DNA of 64,000 nucleotides from Sanguinoderma infundibulare (taxonomy: Eukaryota > Basidiomycota > Agaricomycetes > Polyporales > Polyporaceae). Under the pieces are notes generated by a model that was not told the origin of the DNA, did not search any database, and saw only the letters and a program-made list of their open reading frames with translations. The DNA is taken from the NCBI GenBank assembly GCA_032821775.1, contig JAVLRN010000011.1:682001-746000 (forward strand). Reading direction: 5' to 3'. A program made the position numbers and the translations under genes. Numbering within the stretch: position 1 is the stretch's first letter; each line of letters begins with the position of its first letter. Below are positions 11,806 through 21,435 of this stretch, in pieces.

Positions 11806-12603
11806 CTACTTCTGCTCGAGAAGCGCTTTAACCTTCTCGCCAACGCCACCCTCCCAATCGTCCCAGCCCACCGACAGTACCGCCGAGTGCCTCCCCCGCT
11901 TGCCCTCGAACTTATCCGGCCGCGAGCACTCGTCCCCCATGTTCTCCGCGTCTGGGAGCACCCACAGCCACCGCAGCGTGCCCTCGCGCCGGAAGCCCAT
12001 GCGCTCGGCGAGCCCGACGGAGGGCGCGTTCCCCGGGTGCGCGCACCACTGCACGCGCCGGAAGCCGAGCCCGGGCGGGGACGCGGTGGGCAGCGCGAGG
12101 AGGTAGCGGAGGAGGATGGCGACCATGTCCTTTGCGACGTGCGTGTGCTGGAACTGGGGGAAGACGACGACGTAGCCGAGCTCGGTGCTCAGGTTGCCCG
12201 GCGAGGTGTTGCAGAGCGCGACGGCGCCCGCGAGGCTCCCGCCCCACTCGGCGTGCTCCGAGTCCGCGTCCGGCGCGCGGGTCTTGTCGATGACGGCGAA
12301 GAAGGCGTGGTAGGGGTTCCGGCGGCAGACGAGCTCGAGCCAGGCGAGGAAGTGGGGGAGGGCGCGCGGGAGGAAGGGGTAGTACCGGAAGAGGGTGGGC
12401 AGATGGTCCTTGATGTGCGCCCAGTACGTCGCGGCGTGCACGCGCGGGACGAAGGGGACGAGCGCGAGGCGGGGGGTCTCGAGCGTGGACGGGTGGAGGG
12501 GCCAGGCGAAGTTGATGTCGTACGGCTCAGGGCCGTAGAGCTCGGAGTCGGGCAGGGAGGTTAGCGGGTCGGGCTGGGGCGTGTAGTTGTTGACGAAGGA
12601 CAT
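11806..12603 (-). CDS. GNAT-family N-acetyltransferase
   Basis: This intronless frame of 265 residues resembles fungal RimJ/RimL-type (Acetyltransf_3) acetyl-CoA-dependent acetyltransferases. It starts MSFVNNYTPQPDP, then LETPRLALVPFVP, the usual N-terminal strand of this subgroup. The core includes LAGAVALCNTSPGNLSTELG and VVVFPQFQHTHVAKDM, where the acetyl-CoA pyrophosphate-binding region is expected. CAHPGNAPSVGLAERMGFRREG is the family's hallmark late segment (neighbour-residue and GLAERMGF motif), followed by LRWLWVLP. The frame is open further upstream, but the ATG at 12603 gives the usual family N terminus. The substrate cannot be told from sequence. Confidence 0.86.
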   Translation of the reverse strand: MSFVNNYTPQPDPLTSLPDSELYGPEPYDINFAWPLHPSTLETPRLALVPFVPRVHAATYWAHIKDHLPTLFRYYPFLPRALPHFLAWLELVCRRNPYHAFFAVIDKTRAPDADSEHAEWGGSLAGAVALCNTSPGNLSTELGYVVVFPQFQHTHVAKDMVAILLRYLLALPTASPPGLGFRRVQWCAHPGNAPSVGLAERMGFRREGTLRWLWVLPDAENMGDECSRPDKFEGKRGRHSAVLSVGWDDWEGGVGEKVKALLEQK

Positions 12604-13180
12604 GCTGATTCTCGTTGCGAGCAGGATGGGGTGGGCGACGTTCTGGGCAGCCTGACGGTTGCGCTGCTCCTTACGCCTGAGTGCGCAGACGGTCTTAAGT
12701 AGCCAGATGATGGGGTGCCACGGCAACGATACTGGGCGACTCTGACTCTCTCTGACTCCGCTAAGATTGACAAACCATCTGGTAATAGACGCAGGGCGAT
12801 TGTGAGTCAGAATGGGCAAGGAGGTTATTACTTCCGCAATGGCTCGTGAATAGTGAATGCTAGAAGAAACTATCCCGGCTCAGCTGGATGAAGTCCTGGG
12901 CCTGGGTATTACGTTTGGAAAACAGGGACGGGCAGAGATCAGTAAAGTACCCATTGGGACAACATCTGAACACCCGCGCAAATGTCCAACCGCCCTTTTC
13001 GATGCCACCCTTCTCGCCTATCCACCTTCACTTACTTATCGTGCAGACGACCAGTTAGAAAGTCGACTCAGCATCGCTTGAAACAGAGCGGAACACGGGC
13101 TTTACACCGTGACAGGTGCATCGTGGTCGTTGCACCAGACTCTAGTAGAGACAAGCATCGGCTGTACGTACAATCCCATT
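12604..13180. other. Intergenic region upstream of the GNAT gene
   Basis: No supported gene lies between the start of the GNAT gene and the 3' end of the Nudix gene, both on the minus strand. Short frames here show no family signature. Confidence 0.5.
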
Positions 13181-14098
13181 TCATGTCGGAGGCGGCGGCG
13201 ACGGCGCGGCCGCAAACCACCACTTGAGCATCTTGTTGTCCGCGCTGAAGTCCGCACGGCCGACAAAGTATCGGCGCGCGAACATGAGCGGCATCCAGAT
13301 CTCGTCGTCCGCCCACATCTGCTCGAGGGGGACGGGGGGAAGCCGCGCACAGTCCCCGTCCGGAACTGTGTGGTCGGCCGTGGTGAGACCGTTGTGGCGA
13401 CCGCTTGGTGGAGGGAGCATGTCGTTCTGGATGGAGAACCACTGTGGGCGCATCTCGTCCGACCTGGTCAGCGCGCCGAAGTTAACGCGTCAGCCAAGAA
13501 AGTGCGAGGGAGATTCGAGGGGGAGGGAGGGGAGCACGGACTCTGTGATTGTGCCGGTGTACTCGGATGCTCGGAAGACGTCGATGTTAAAGGCGGCCTC
13601 GACGCCGTCGACGGCGAAGAAGAGCGTGCCGCACTGCTCTAGTGGGGCTTTGATGCCCGCCTCCTCCTGCGAATCACGGATGTCAGCTATGAGATAAGGA
13701 CGGAAATAAACAACGTAGAAGCCCACTTCTAGTTCACGTATGGCCGCTTGCAGGGACGTCTCTCCAGCATCTACTTTGCCGCCAAAGCCATTCCACCTGG
13801 ACGGCGCCGTCATCAGCGACTCGAAAAGCGAAGCCAGGTGGGAGCACGCACAAGCCCACCCCAAACCCTCTTTTCTTCAGGCCAAGGAGAACTTTCTGTT
13901 GTACCAGCCTAGTTAGCGTTGTCGAGACACCATCATGTGAGAAACCTGGGAACTGACCCTGGAATCGTCGAAGATGACGAACGCATTGGTATACAGCTTG
14001 ATCTTCTGGTATTCGACCCAGTGCTCCATCCCACCGTTGGCTGTCTCCACGAGGGGACCATCATAGGCCAATCCAGGAGGAAGCTGGAAGCTGGCCAT
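13181..14098 (-). CDS. NUDT1: Nudix hydrolase, MTH1/NUDT1-like
   Basis: MTH1-type enzymes hydrolyse oxidised purine nucleoside triphosphates such as 8-oxo-dGTP and keep them out of DNA. The start MASFQLPPGLAYDG leads to YTNAFVIFDDSR, then VLLGLKKRGFG, then WNGFGGKVDAGETSLQAAIREL joined to EEAGI. With a 60-base GTGGGC...TTCGCAG intron removed, the Nudix box is exact: G-x5-E-x7-R-E-L-E-E-E-A-G-I. If that intron is retained the frame stays open but the box is split by 20 residues. The C-terminal part DEMRPQWFSIQ, MWADDEIWMPLMFARRYFVG matches the MTH1 subfamily, where W-x-x-D-D-x-x-W helps bind the base. An exon-intron border near 13485 is uncertain (an unusual GTCCGT donor gives the best join, TESDEMRPQWF). 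Confidence 0.86.
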
Positions 14099-14569
14099 CG
14101 TCGTCGGTCGTCAACCGCGTCAACGGCGCGTCGGTAAAGTTGAGCCTAACGCGCACGTGGAATGTGACCCAGCGTGCCAAAGTCACGGTGGTTGCCCTCC
14201 CTTACGAGTGGTTCAAGCATGCGGCGACTTTGTCGGTGCATCAATCGGAACCCACTGCCTGTGTGACTCCAAACTCACAGAGAATTTTCACTAACTTGTC
14301 CGGCACCGGAAGGGTGCAAGACTATGCCGACAAGTCTGCGTCCCCTGCCTGAGATAGTGTCTGCCGAGGCAAGAAAAACGCGGATTTTATACCTACTCAC
14401 AACCAAGCTACTACCATGCGCACCGTACGCGATGTGCGCCAATGAAGTCGCTATTACAGTGGCGTTACATAACACCAGCCTCCGCGCAGTTAAGTAAAGG
14501 TCCGACGATTCCACAAGACACCTGAGCCTCTAAACTGCTCAGACCCCAGCCTCAGGGCCTTGGATGGCT
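14099..14569. other. Intergenic region
   Basis: This lies between the Nudix start and the desaturase stop codon, both minus-strand genes. It should contain the Nudix promoter. No gene or repeat was recognised. Confidence 0.5.
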
Positions 14570-16403
14570 CTATCCCGACTTTGAACAATCTGACGGGGCG
14601 GAGGTCTCACCGTCTCGGGCTTCACTGCGGTCCTTGGGCTTGCGCTTGATGCGCGCGAAGATCCCGACCTCGGGGTCGCGGATGAAGTTGACGATCACCA
14701 TCGGCCAGGATGGGTGCGAGGGGATCGTGTCGTAAAACTCGGGTGCGAGCGCCCGGAGCGCGGGCAGGCGCGTCCACGCGACCGAGGGGAAGTCGTGATG
14801 TTCGTTGTGGTAGCCGACCTGTTGCCATTGTCAGCGGTAGCACAGCGAGAAAAAGAGGGGAGAAGCGCACGTTGTAAGCGAAAATGTTGAGCGCGCCGTA
14901 GTATGAGTACGTCTCCTGCTGCAGGCCGTCCCACACGTAGTGCTCGGCGATGAAGTGCCCCGCGAGCGGGTGCAGGCTCCCCGCGAAGAAGCTCGACGCG
15001 AGCAGGTAGATGAGCGGGCGGACGCCGAAGGTCGTCACGAGGACGTAGTCGAAGGCGAGTTGAGTGACGAGGTTGGCGAAGTGCCACTGCGTGAACACCT
15101 GCGTGCGCACGAACCCTGGGCGGAGCGCGTAAAAGAAGATTTGGAACGTGCTGTTGAGCGATGGGCGTTGGGTGTTAGCGTCAACCGTATCCGTGAGTGC
15201 AGGGGTACGTACGCAAAGAAGACCTTCCCGAGCACGTTGTTGAGAAGGACCAGCTCGAGGTTGGTGGGCAAGTCGGTGTCGATGCCGTCCTCGCCAAGGA
15301 ACTTGTGGTGCTCGATGTGATACCTCTGCCAAGACACCTACCCTCAGCAAAGCGTGCTAGACGAGCTCAAGCGGGAATTCGCACCTTGAAGGCAGCCGAG
15401 TACGGAATGCCAATCGGGAGGTTCGCGAACACTGCGAGGGCTTTGTTCATCCTTGGGCTACGGAACGCGAGGTTGTGCGTGATTTCGTGGATAGCGAGGA
15501 ACAGGTTGTGGTTTGCCGTGCCGCCGATGACATACGCGGCGAGGATGAATAGTGGGGAGAGCGGGTGTGTATGACGAAGGAGGATTGCGAGTGCGACTTG
15601 TAGCGCGACGACACCGAGGACGACCCATTTCGTGAGAGGTTCGTGGCCCATGAGTTTCGTCACCTATGGGGGTATCATGAACACTTGATCTCGTGGGTCA
15701 CTCCGAAGTACGAGAGACGTGGTCGAGAGAAGACGACATGGGTCGGGTATGCCCACCTGTTGCATCCGCGCCTCCCATCTATTTCTCAGGCACGTCGCGA
15801 CCAATATCCCTGCTATCAAAGCAATTCTATGGTATCCACTCCTCACTGCGGTGGCACTAAGCACAGATTACCGTGCTAGCACCCGCGTCCGACGAAAATT
15901 GGACCAAACCACACAAGTAGTCAATCCCGACGGGTATGGCTACGGATATAGGTAATGCCAGGAGCCATGGGTATACCCGTGTCCAAAAAGAGCACGGAGA
16001 ACAGAAGGGAAGGGAAGAGCGAGGGAGAGAAGGAAGACATACCTCCGGGTGCGCCCTAATAATTTCCATCCTCCGCGTTCGATGCGGCTCCTCCGTCATC
16101 AGCCAAAGAAAGTCCGAGGGGTCCTGCGGCGGGCCTGCGAGGCGTTTGCCGTCGTCCTGTTCGGTCGGGGAGAGCAGCTCCGTCCTGCGGGGAGAGCGAC
16201 CCTCATCAAGCGAGTCCGCTCCACCGAAGTAGCTGTAGTCTGTGCGTGTGTGCCCGAGGAGAACCCAATTGAGGCATTCCCGTGATCAGCACCTCTTCGC
16301 CGGTAGCGAGATTGGGATGGTGGGGTAATAGAGTTTGTGGGGCAATAGAGTTCAGAACGCCAGCATGGCACTCACCAATGGACTTGTTCGCTGGCGCGCC
16401 CAT
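14570..16403 (-). CDS. DES1: Sphingolipid delta-4 desaturase
   Basis: It introduces the 4,5-trans double bond of ceramide sphingoid bases at the ER. The N-terminal block DFLWLMTEEPHRTRRMEII...HPE joined to VTKLMGHEPLTKW is the family's DES domain. Hydrophobic segments VVLGVVALQVALAILL and LFILAAYVIGG follow. Three histidine boxes are visible: HEITHN, HIEHH in RYHIEHHKFLGEDG, and NEHHD near 14800. The terminal exon ends RIKRKPKDRSEARDGE...SKSG. The start MGAPANKSI in a 28-base first exon is inferred: a GTGAGT...CGCACAG intron joins it in frame to DYSYFGGADS, and the downstream exon has a stop in frame above it. It may share sphingolipid and sterol physiology with SRE1, though nothing in the sequence shows co-regulation. 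Confidence 0.93.
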
Positions 16404-16683
16404 CGTTGCAATTGGCGATGGGGAGAGACAGAGAACGCTCAGCTGCGGCAGAGCCCCAAGTCGGTGCGCTGGTACTAATATTCGAATATTCATTAATCGC
16501 ACCACTGTGCAGGCCCGGCCCGGTCTCGATCATAGCTATTTTGGGGACATCATATGTTTGTTCTTGTTGTCCAAAGCCTTGCGATCCTAACATAGCCAAA
16601 CAACTTCCTTGCTCGCGCAGCCGACGCACGTGTACACTTCCAACTTATCGACTACCCCGGAACCTTCATCAATCAACCCCAGG

Positions 16684-17659
16684 ATGATCCAGCCATTAAG
16701 GTAAATATTCCCCAACTCCATCGAGTACTAGTACTGTCGCGGACGCTTGGATCAGGACAGAACCCGGTGCCTCCGATTCGCTACTGCCCGAGCCAAAATC
16801 AACATTGCCAGCACCCTGGTCCATAGCGAGTCCCGGTAAACGCAAACATAACGTCACTATGCAATTTCATATGCTCGCCAAGATACACGGAGACTTTAAG
16901 GGTATCGGCCAAGAATCACTTGCAAGCCTCCCCCTTCCCTGACGGCTCACCAACTTCCGAGTTCCTCGCATGCAATCTCTTCATCAGCATCTTGGCCGTC
17001 ACCGTCCTCCTCGCGTGGTCGAAGCCGTTACAGGCGATCCAGGCACGGCAACTCGCTGCTCGAATAGGGCTGGTCAGGCCGCTACCGAGTGGATGGGAGA
17101 GTTTGTATCGGGTCTGGACGGGCATACCACAGCGGTGAGTCGCAGCGTTTCTTCTTTTCTGGTACGCTTCTGACACCTGCCGTAGCACTGTATAACGTAT
17201 TCATAGTTGCTAGACGTGCTCTAGATCATCGCAATCGCTATTCCGCTATCGCAAGCATTTGTTCCCGGTATGGCATCTCGTCCCTTTCCTCACATCTCGT
17301 TCCCAGAGTTCCGAAGTTCTAGTTTACTAGCGTGCACCATGTCCCGAACGTGGCTTTCGGGCACAACCCCATACATGTATGCGGTTCCGAATCACTCTCC
17401 GCTACACGTCGCATACCAACCCAATTTTATCTTGTTCCACCGCCCAGTCCGCGGCGTTTCTGGCCTCTGAGCAGTGGAATAACTCATGAACACCTTCTGT
17501 GTGTTATAATATCTACATCGCAAGGCCCGTTGCTGACGAGAAACCCATCGAACATAGGACACAGACGTGCGTACGCAGTGCTTGGTGCCGCTGCCGTAGC
17601 TATCGCTACATTATATGTCGCAGTCAAGAAAGCTTTTAAGTGTAAGCATGCTCTCCTGT
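16684..17659 (+). CDS. Unidentified membrane protein, spliced
   Basis: I do not recognise this protein. Three exons join in frame: MIQPLR (GTAAAT...GGATCAG), then TEPGASDSLLPEPKSTLPAP (GTAAAC...TTGCAAG), then ASPFPDGSPTSEFLACN with a hydrophobic segment NLFISILAVTVLLAW and ARQLAARIGLVRPLPSGW...RVWTGIPQR. Consistency across these joins argues for a real gene. The 3' half is uncertain: the strongest next acceptor (CTGCCGTAG) gives a stop within a few codons. A weaker one leads to RRALDHRNRYSAIASICSR and then to a last exon with VHHVPNVAFGHNPIHVC and a second hydrophobic stretch, AYAVLGAAAVAIATLYVAV, ending near 17659. Confidence 0.42.
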
Positions 17660-18053
17660 GACCGCCAACAATCCGGATGTCAATGTCGCGTCGGCTGTGG
17701 CACGGTTTTCGACGTTCAATCGTTCAACGACGTGTGTCACTGCGTATCCTCTTATCCTACTGGCTGTAGGCCCTGCTCACGATTAGTTCTTTTGTGATTT
17801 TAGTTGTCAACTCCGACTACGGTCCGCCTGCTCAGGTCATTTCCTCTAATATTGCTCACGGGTTCTTGTAACCTAAGAGGGTTCTAGGTTCCCCGGTCAA
17901 GAGAACGGTGGGGGAACATGAGCACGGGCAGGTCACTTGTCTGTCGATTGCTTCCGAACCTAATCGTCGGCCACATAAATAGCCGGCGAGCTTCCCAAGT
18001 CGACCGCCAACTCGCCTTATCCATAGCACCTCCACCCCGAAAACAAGTTGAAC
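17660..18053. other. Region upstream of methyltransferase copy 1
   Basis: No gene is seen. The last 100 bases contain a TATA-like element (listed separately) and presumably the promoter of methyltransferase copy 1. Confidence 0.5.
17974..17983 (+). promoter_or_regulatory. TATA-like box, methyltransferase copy 1
   Basis: CATAAATAGC lies 80 bases before the ATG at 18054. The same ten bases precede copy 2 at a similar distance, which supports a core-promoter role. Confidence 0.55.
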
Positions 18054-19209
18054 ATGTTTACAACGCCCCGACCTCGGGCGGTTCCCCTCGATCCATCATT
18101 GTATAGTCCAGGCGAAGAGGAGAAGGCATTCTTAAAGGCGACGACCGAGATCCAGGACGACGAAGAGCTGAAGGCACACGTCATAGCGGTGCAGGCCAAA
18201 GCCTTCAAGGTATGCGAGATTACATCTGTGCCACACCTGTGCAATGTCGGGCAAGGTCTCACAGATCACCTCAGGTTTACAAATACCCATGTATTCAATT
18301 ATTTTCGTTTATGAGGTGCGTCTTTTGGGTCGGTCTGAATCGGTCGTCAGGGGGTGCTCACTGACACATTATCCTGTAATAATAGTCTTCGGATGGCGCG
18401 GCTTCCCGCATACGCTCAGCTCCTTGAGCTGGGAAAGCAACGGAAAGCGCCGATTTTGCTGGATATGGGCTGTTGCTGTAAGCGTTTCCGTCCCGTTTAA
18501 CGACTGATGCCATGCTACGTCTGCTGCAATCTAGTTGGGAGCGACGTCCGGAAAGCCGTTCGCGATGGATGGCCTATGAAGGGAGTCATCGCAGCAGACC
18601 TCAGAAAGGGTAAGCTCTTTCGATCGAGCTACTGGAGCCTATCGACGTCATCCAACTCCCATGACAGACTTTTGGGACCTCGGACACGAACTCTTCCGCT
18701 CCACCCCAGAGACATTTCCCGTTCCCTTCCTGCAGGGCGACATCTTCGATCCTGCCTTTCTCACCGAAGTTCCCGTCCTTCCTACGTCCTCCACCCCGCC
18801 CATTCCACACATTCCGCCTCTCACTGAGGTGACGTCCCTCAATGAACTGCACGGCAAATTCTCAGCGATCTTCGCCGGGGCGTTCTTCCACATTTTCACC
18901 TTCGACGGCCAAGAGCAAATCGCCCGCCGCCTGGCTGGGCTCCTTTCGCCGCTTCCGGGCTCCATGATCTTCGGGTGGCACAACGGGCAGCCGGAGAAGC
19001 GAGTTTTCAATTCTGAAATACGGTCTGGGATGCATTGTCATTCCCCGGAGAGTTGGCGGGAGTTGTGGGAAGGGATCTTCGCCGAGGTGGGAGCCAAGGT
19101 CGAGGTGAACGGGAGACTTCGGAGTCACTTGAATGACGAGCCTCTCGTGCACGGGGCCTCCAACGTAGACCAACGCTATTTTCTGGAGTGGTCGGTGATC
19201 AGGGTTTGA
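18054..19209 (+). CDS. AusD-like SAM-dependent methyltransferase, copy 1
   Basis: This is a class I methyltransferase of the fungal AusD-like group, whose characterised members methylate meroterpenoid acids; the substrate here is unknown. Five exons encode about 305 residues. Exon 1 starts MFTTPRPRAVPLDPSLYSP and ends AVQAKAFK. Exon 2 is short (VYKYPCIQLFSFM). Exon 3 carries APILLDMGCC, the SAM-binding motif I, which continues over an intron into VGSDVRKAV and GVIAADLRK. The last exon starts DFWDLGHELF and has FPVPFLQGDIFDP, LHGKFSAIFAGAFFHIF, LLSPLPGSMIFG and the family's closing CHSPESWRELWEGIFAEVG and LEWSV. A TATA-like box lies 80 bases upstream. Introns and exons 1-4 are nearly the same as in copy 2; the last exon differs more. 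Confidence 0.86.
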
Positions 19210-19815
19210 GGCGTGGGGTGAGTACTAGTTGTATGGAGAGCGTGTTTCGATGTGACTCAATGACACGTTTTCCCCTGTTCGTGCCGTCTAGGATATGATC
19301 AGGGGTACTGATCTGAGGGTACTGACCAGCTGGTCTCGGACTTCCCCCCAATGTTCCTAGTCTTGCGCGCCCCTGCTAGTCCGCATCCCACGGTGGTGGG
19401 TGACTGGCTGTTCAACCTGCCGTGTGTGTACGTTCACACCCTCAAGGGAGAACCGTCTTCTGTTGAAGGTATTTTTCTCATGACACGTTCAAATGGACTT
19501 GGAGCCCTTGCGGCACGGATATCCAAGAAGCCCAGGAGCCTAAAATGAGACGCAAGGTGCGGTGATTGGGTGATAAGAAGAAGGAGAGTTGACGACATCG
19601 CCGCCGTTTTCGTTCCCGTGCTATACTTGTCTTACTGTCACTGACAGCACGGCACAGGCACATGCGCACAGCTGGATGAGCAACCCGTTCACTTGTCGAG
19701 GTTTTCCTGCAAGGATTCGCTTCCAGGCCTGTATAGGTTCCGCGCCAGCTTAGAACATAAATAGCGGGTAAATGACCAGTCGACCATCGCTTGCCCACGA
19801 CATCTTTCGCTCACC
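19210..19815. other. Spacer between methyltransferase copies 1 and 2
   Basis: No gene is seen. It includes the copy 1 3' flank and the copy 2 promoter. It is not obviously similar to the spacer between copies 2 and 3, so the duplicated unit seems limited to the gene and its core promoter. Confidence 0.5.
19756..19765 (+). promoter_or_regulatory. TATA-like box, methyltransferase copy 2
   Basis: CATAAATAGC lies 60 bases before the ATG at 19816, identical to the element before copy 1. Confidence 0.55.
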
Positions 19816-20985
19816 ATGTACGCAACACGCAGAGGGCATTTGGTCAAGCCCCTCGATCCAGCATATTATGCTCCCGATGACGACGAGAAAGCATTCATGA
19901 AGGCGACGACGAGAATCCAGGACGACGAAGAGCTGAAGGCACACGTCATAGCGGTGCAGGCCAAAGCCTTCAAGGTATGCGAGATTGCGCCTGTGCCACG
20001 CCTGTGCAATGTCAGGCAAGGTCTCACAGATTACCTCAGGTTTGCAAGTACCCGTGTATTCTATCATTTTCGTTTATGAGGTGCGCCTTTTGGGTTGGTC
20101 GGGATCAGTCAAGGGTGCTCACTGACACATTATCCTGTAATAATAGTCTTCGGATGGCGCGGCTTCCCGCATACTCCCAGCTCAAGGAGCTGGGAAAGCA
20201 ACGGAAAGCGCCGATTTTGCTGGATATGGGCTGTTGCTGTAAGCGTTTGAACAGTTTCCTTGCCATTCCACGACTGATGCCATGCTACGTCTGCTGCAAT
20301 CTAGTTGGGAGCGACGTCCGGAAAGCCGTTCTCGATGGATGGCCTGTTAACGGAGTAATCGCAGCAGACCTGAGAAAGGGTAGGCTCTTTCGATCGGCCT
20401 ACTGGAGCCTATCGACGTTATCCAACTCCCATGATAGACTTTTGGGACCTCGGACACGAGCTCTTCTGCTCCACCCCAGAGACGTTTCCCGTTCCCTTCC
20501 TGCAAGGCGACATCCTCGATTCTACCTTCGTCACTCAGGCCCCCGTCCTACCCACCTCCACTGCTCCGCCTGACGTAGTCACTCCGGTCCTCAGTGAGGT
20601 GACGTCTCTCAACCAGCTCCACGGACAACTCTCAGCAATCTACACTGGGGCATTTTTCCACAACTTCCGGTTCGATGGCCAAGAGCAAGTCGCGCGCCGC
20701 CTCGCCGGGCTCCTGTCTTCCCTCCCCGGTTCGATGATCTTCGGGGTAGATGTTGGACAGCCCGTCAAACGAGAGTACCTAACTCGGCATGGGACTGACA
20801 TGCACTGTCATTCGCCGGAGAGCTGGCGGGAGCTGTGGGAAGGCATCTTTGCAGAGGTTGGAGCCGAGGTCGAGGTGAAGGCGACACTTAAGAGGCGCTC
20901 GAATCGTGAGTCGATCATGCACAAGAAGAACTCCGAGGACACGGACGAACGCTGTATGTTGGAGTGGTCGGTGACGAGGGTTTGA
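19816..20985 (+). CDS. AusD-like SAM-dependent methyltransferase, copy 2
   Basis: This is a tandem paralogue of the gene at 18054-19209, with the same five-exon layout and splice phases. It starts MYATRRGHLVKPLDPAYYAP and shares IQDDEELKAHVIAVQAKAFK exactly with copy 1. The SAM-binding core is APILLDMGCC joined to VGSDVRKAVLDGWPVNGVIAADLRK. The last exon has DFWDLGHELFCSTPETFPVP, LHGQLSAIYTGAFFHNF, LAGLLSSLPGSMIFG and HSPESWRELWEGIFAEVG, ending CMLEWSVTRV. All joins checked keep frame and no stop breaks it, so it looks functional. The segment from exon 1 to exon 4, introns included, is far closer to copy 1 than the 3' exon is. This suggests recent duplication followed by uneven divergence, or gene conversion of the 5' half. 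Confidence 0.87.
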
Positions 20986-21435
20986 GACATGGGGTACATG
21001 CTAGTGATTGCGGAGCGTAGCTCGGAATTGCTTTATGCATGCTCACGTTACGCCTTAATCTTGTCCCCCCCTGCCCCTCAAACGCCGCGCTGTTCACGCC
21101 GGCGACTCGGGGAGCCGTCTTCTGCCAAACCTACCCGCATGTTCCGTTCGACTCGTGACTCGGCCATCTGGTGGCGAGATCTTCTGGGATAACTCTCTTC
21201 TATAATGAGATGGTCAGCGTTCTCTTGTCTATCTCTGCCACCGGCCATCTTAGCAGTTCAACCTTCATTGCAGAAGCCTGCGTTGACTTCAAACCTAATG
21301 ACATCCCTTTAGACTTAGACTTCAGTTTAGAAGAGAACATAAATTGCGGTGCGGGTTGAGACTCACGGCCCATTCGGCCTTGACTTCAAGTCCTCCATAG
21401 CGGTATATATACCATCCACACCCGACGAGTTGAAC
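20986..21435. other. Spacer between methyltransferase copies 2 and 3
   Basis: No gene is seen. The end of this stretch carries the AT-rich TATATATA listed as the copy 3 core promoter. Confidence 0.5.
21404..21411 (+). promoter_or_regulatory. TATA-like box, methyltransferase copy 3
   Basis: TATATATA lies about 32 bases before the ATG at 21436, closer than the boxes of copies 1 and 2. If it is the TATA box, transcription would start at or after that ATG. This adds to doubt about the copy 3 start. Confidence 0.4.

Noticed and set aside
11887..12564. 225-codon frame on the plus strand
   Set aside because: Antisense of the GNAT gene, whose family motifs lie on the other strand.
13660..13760. Reading straight through the Nudix exon as one frame
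   Set aside because: It is open but inserts 20 residues into the catalytic helix; removing the GTGGGC...CAG intron restores an exact Nudix box.
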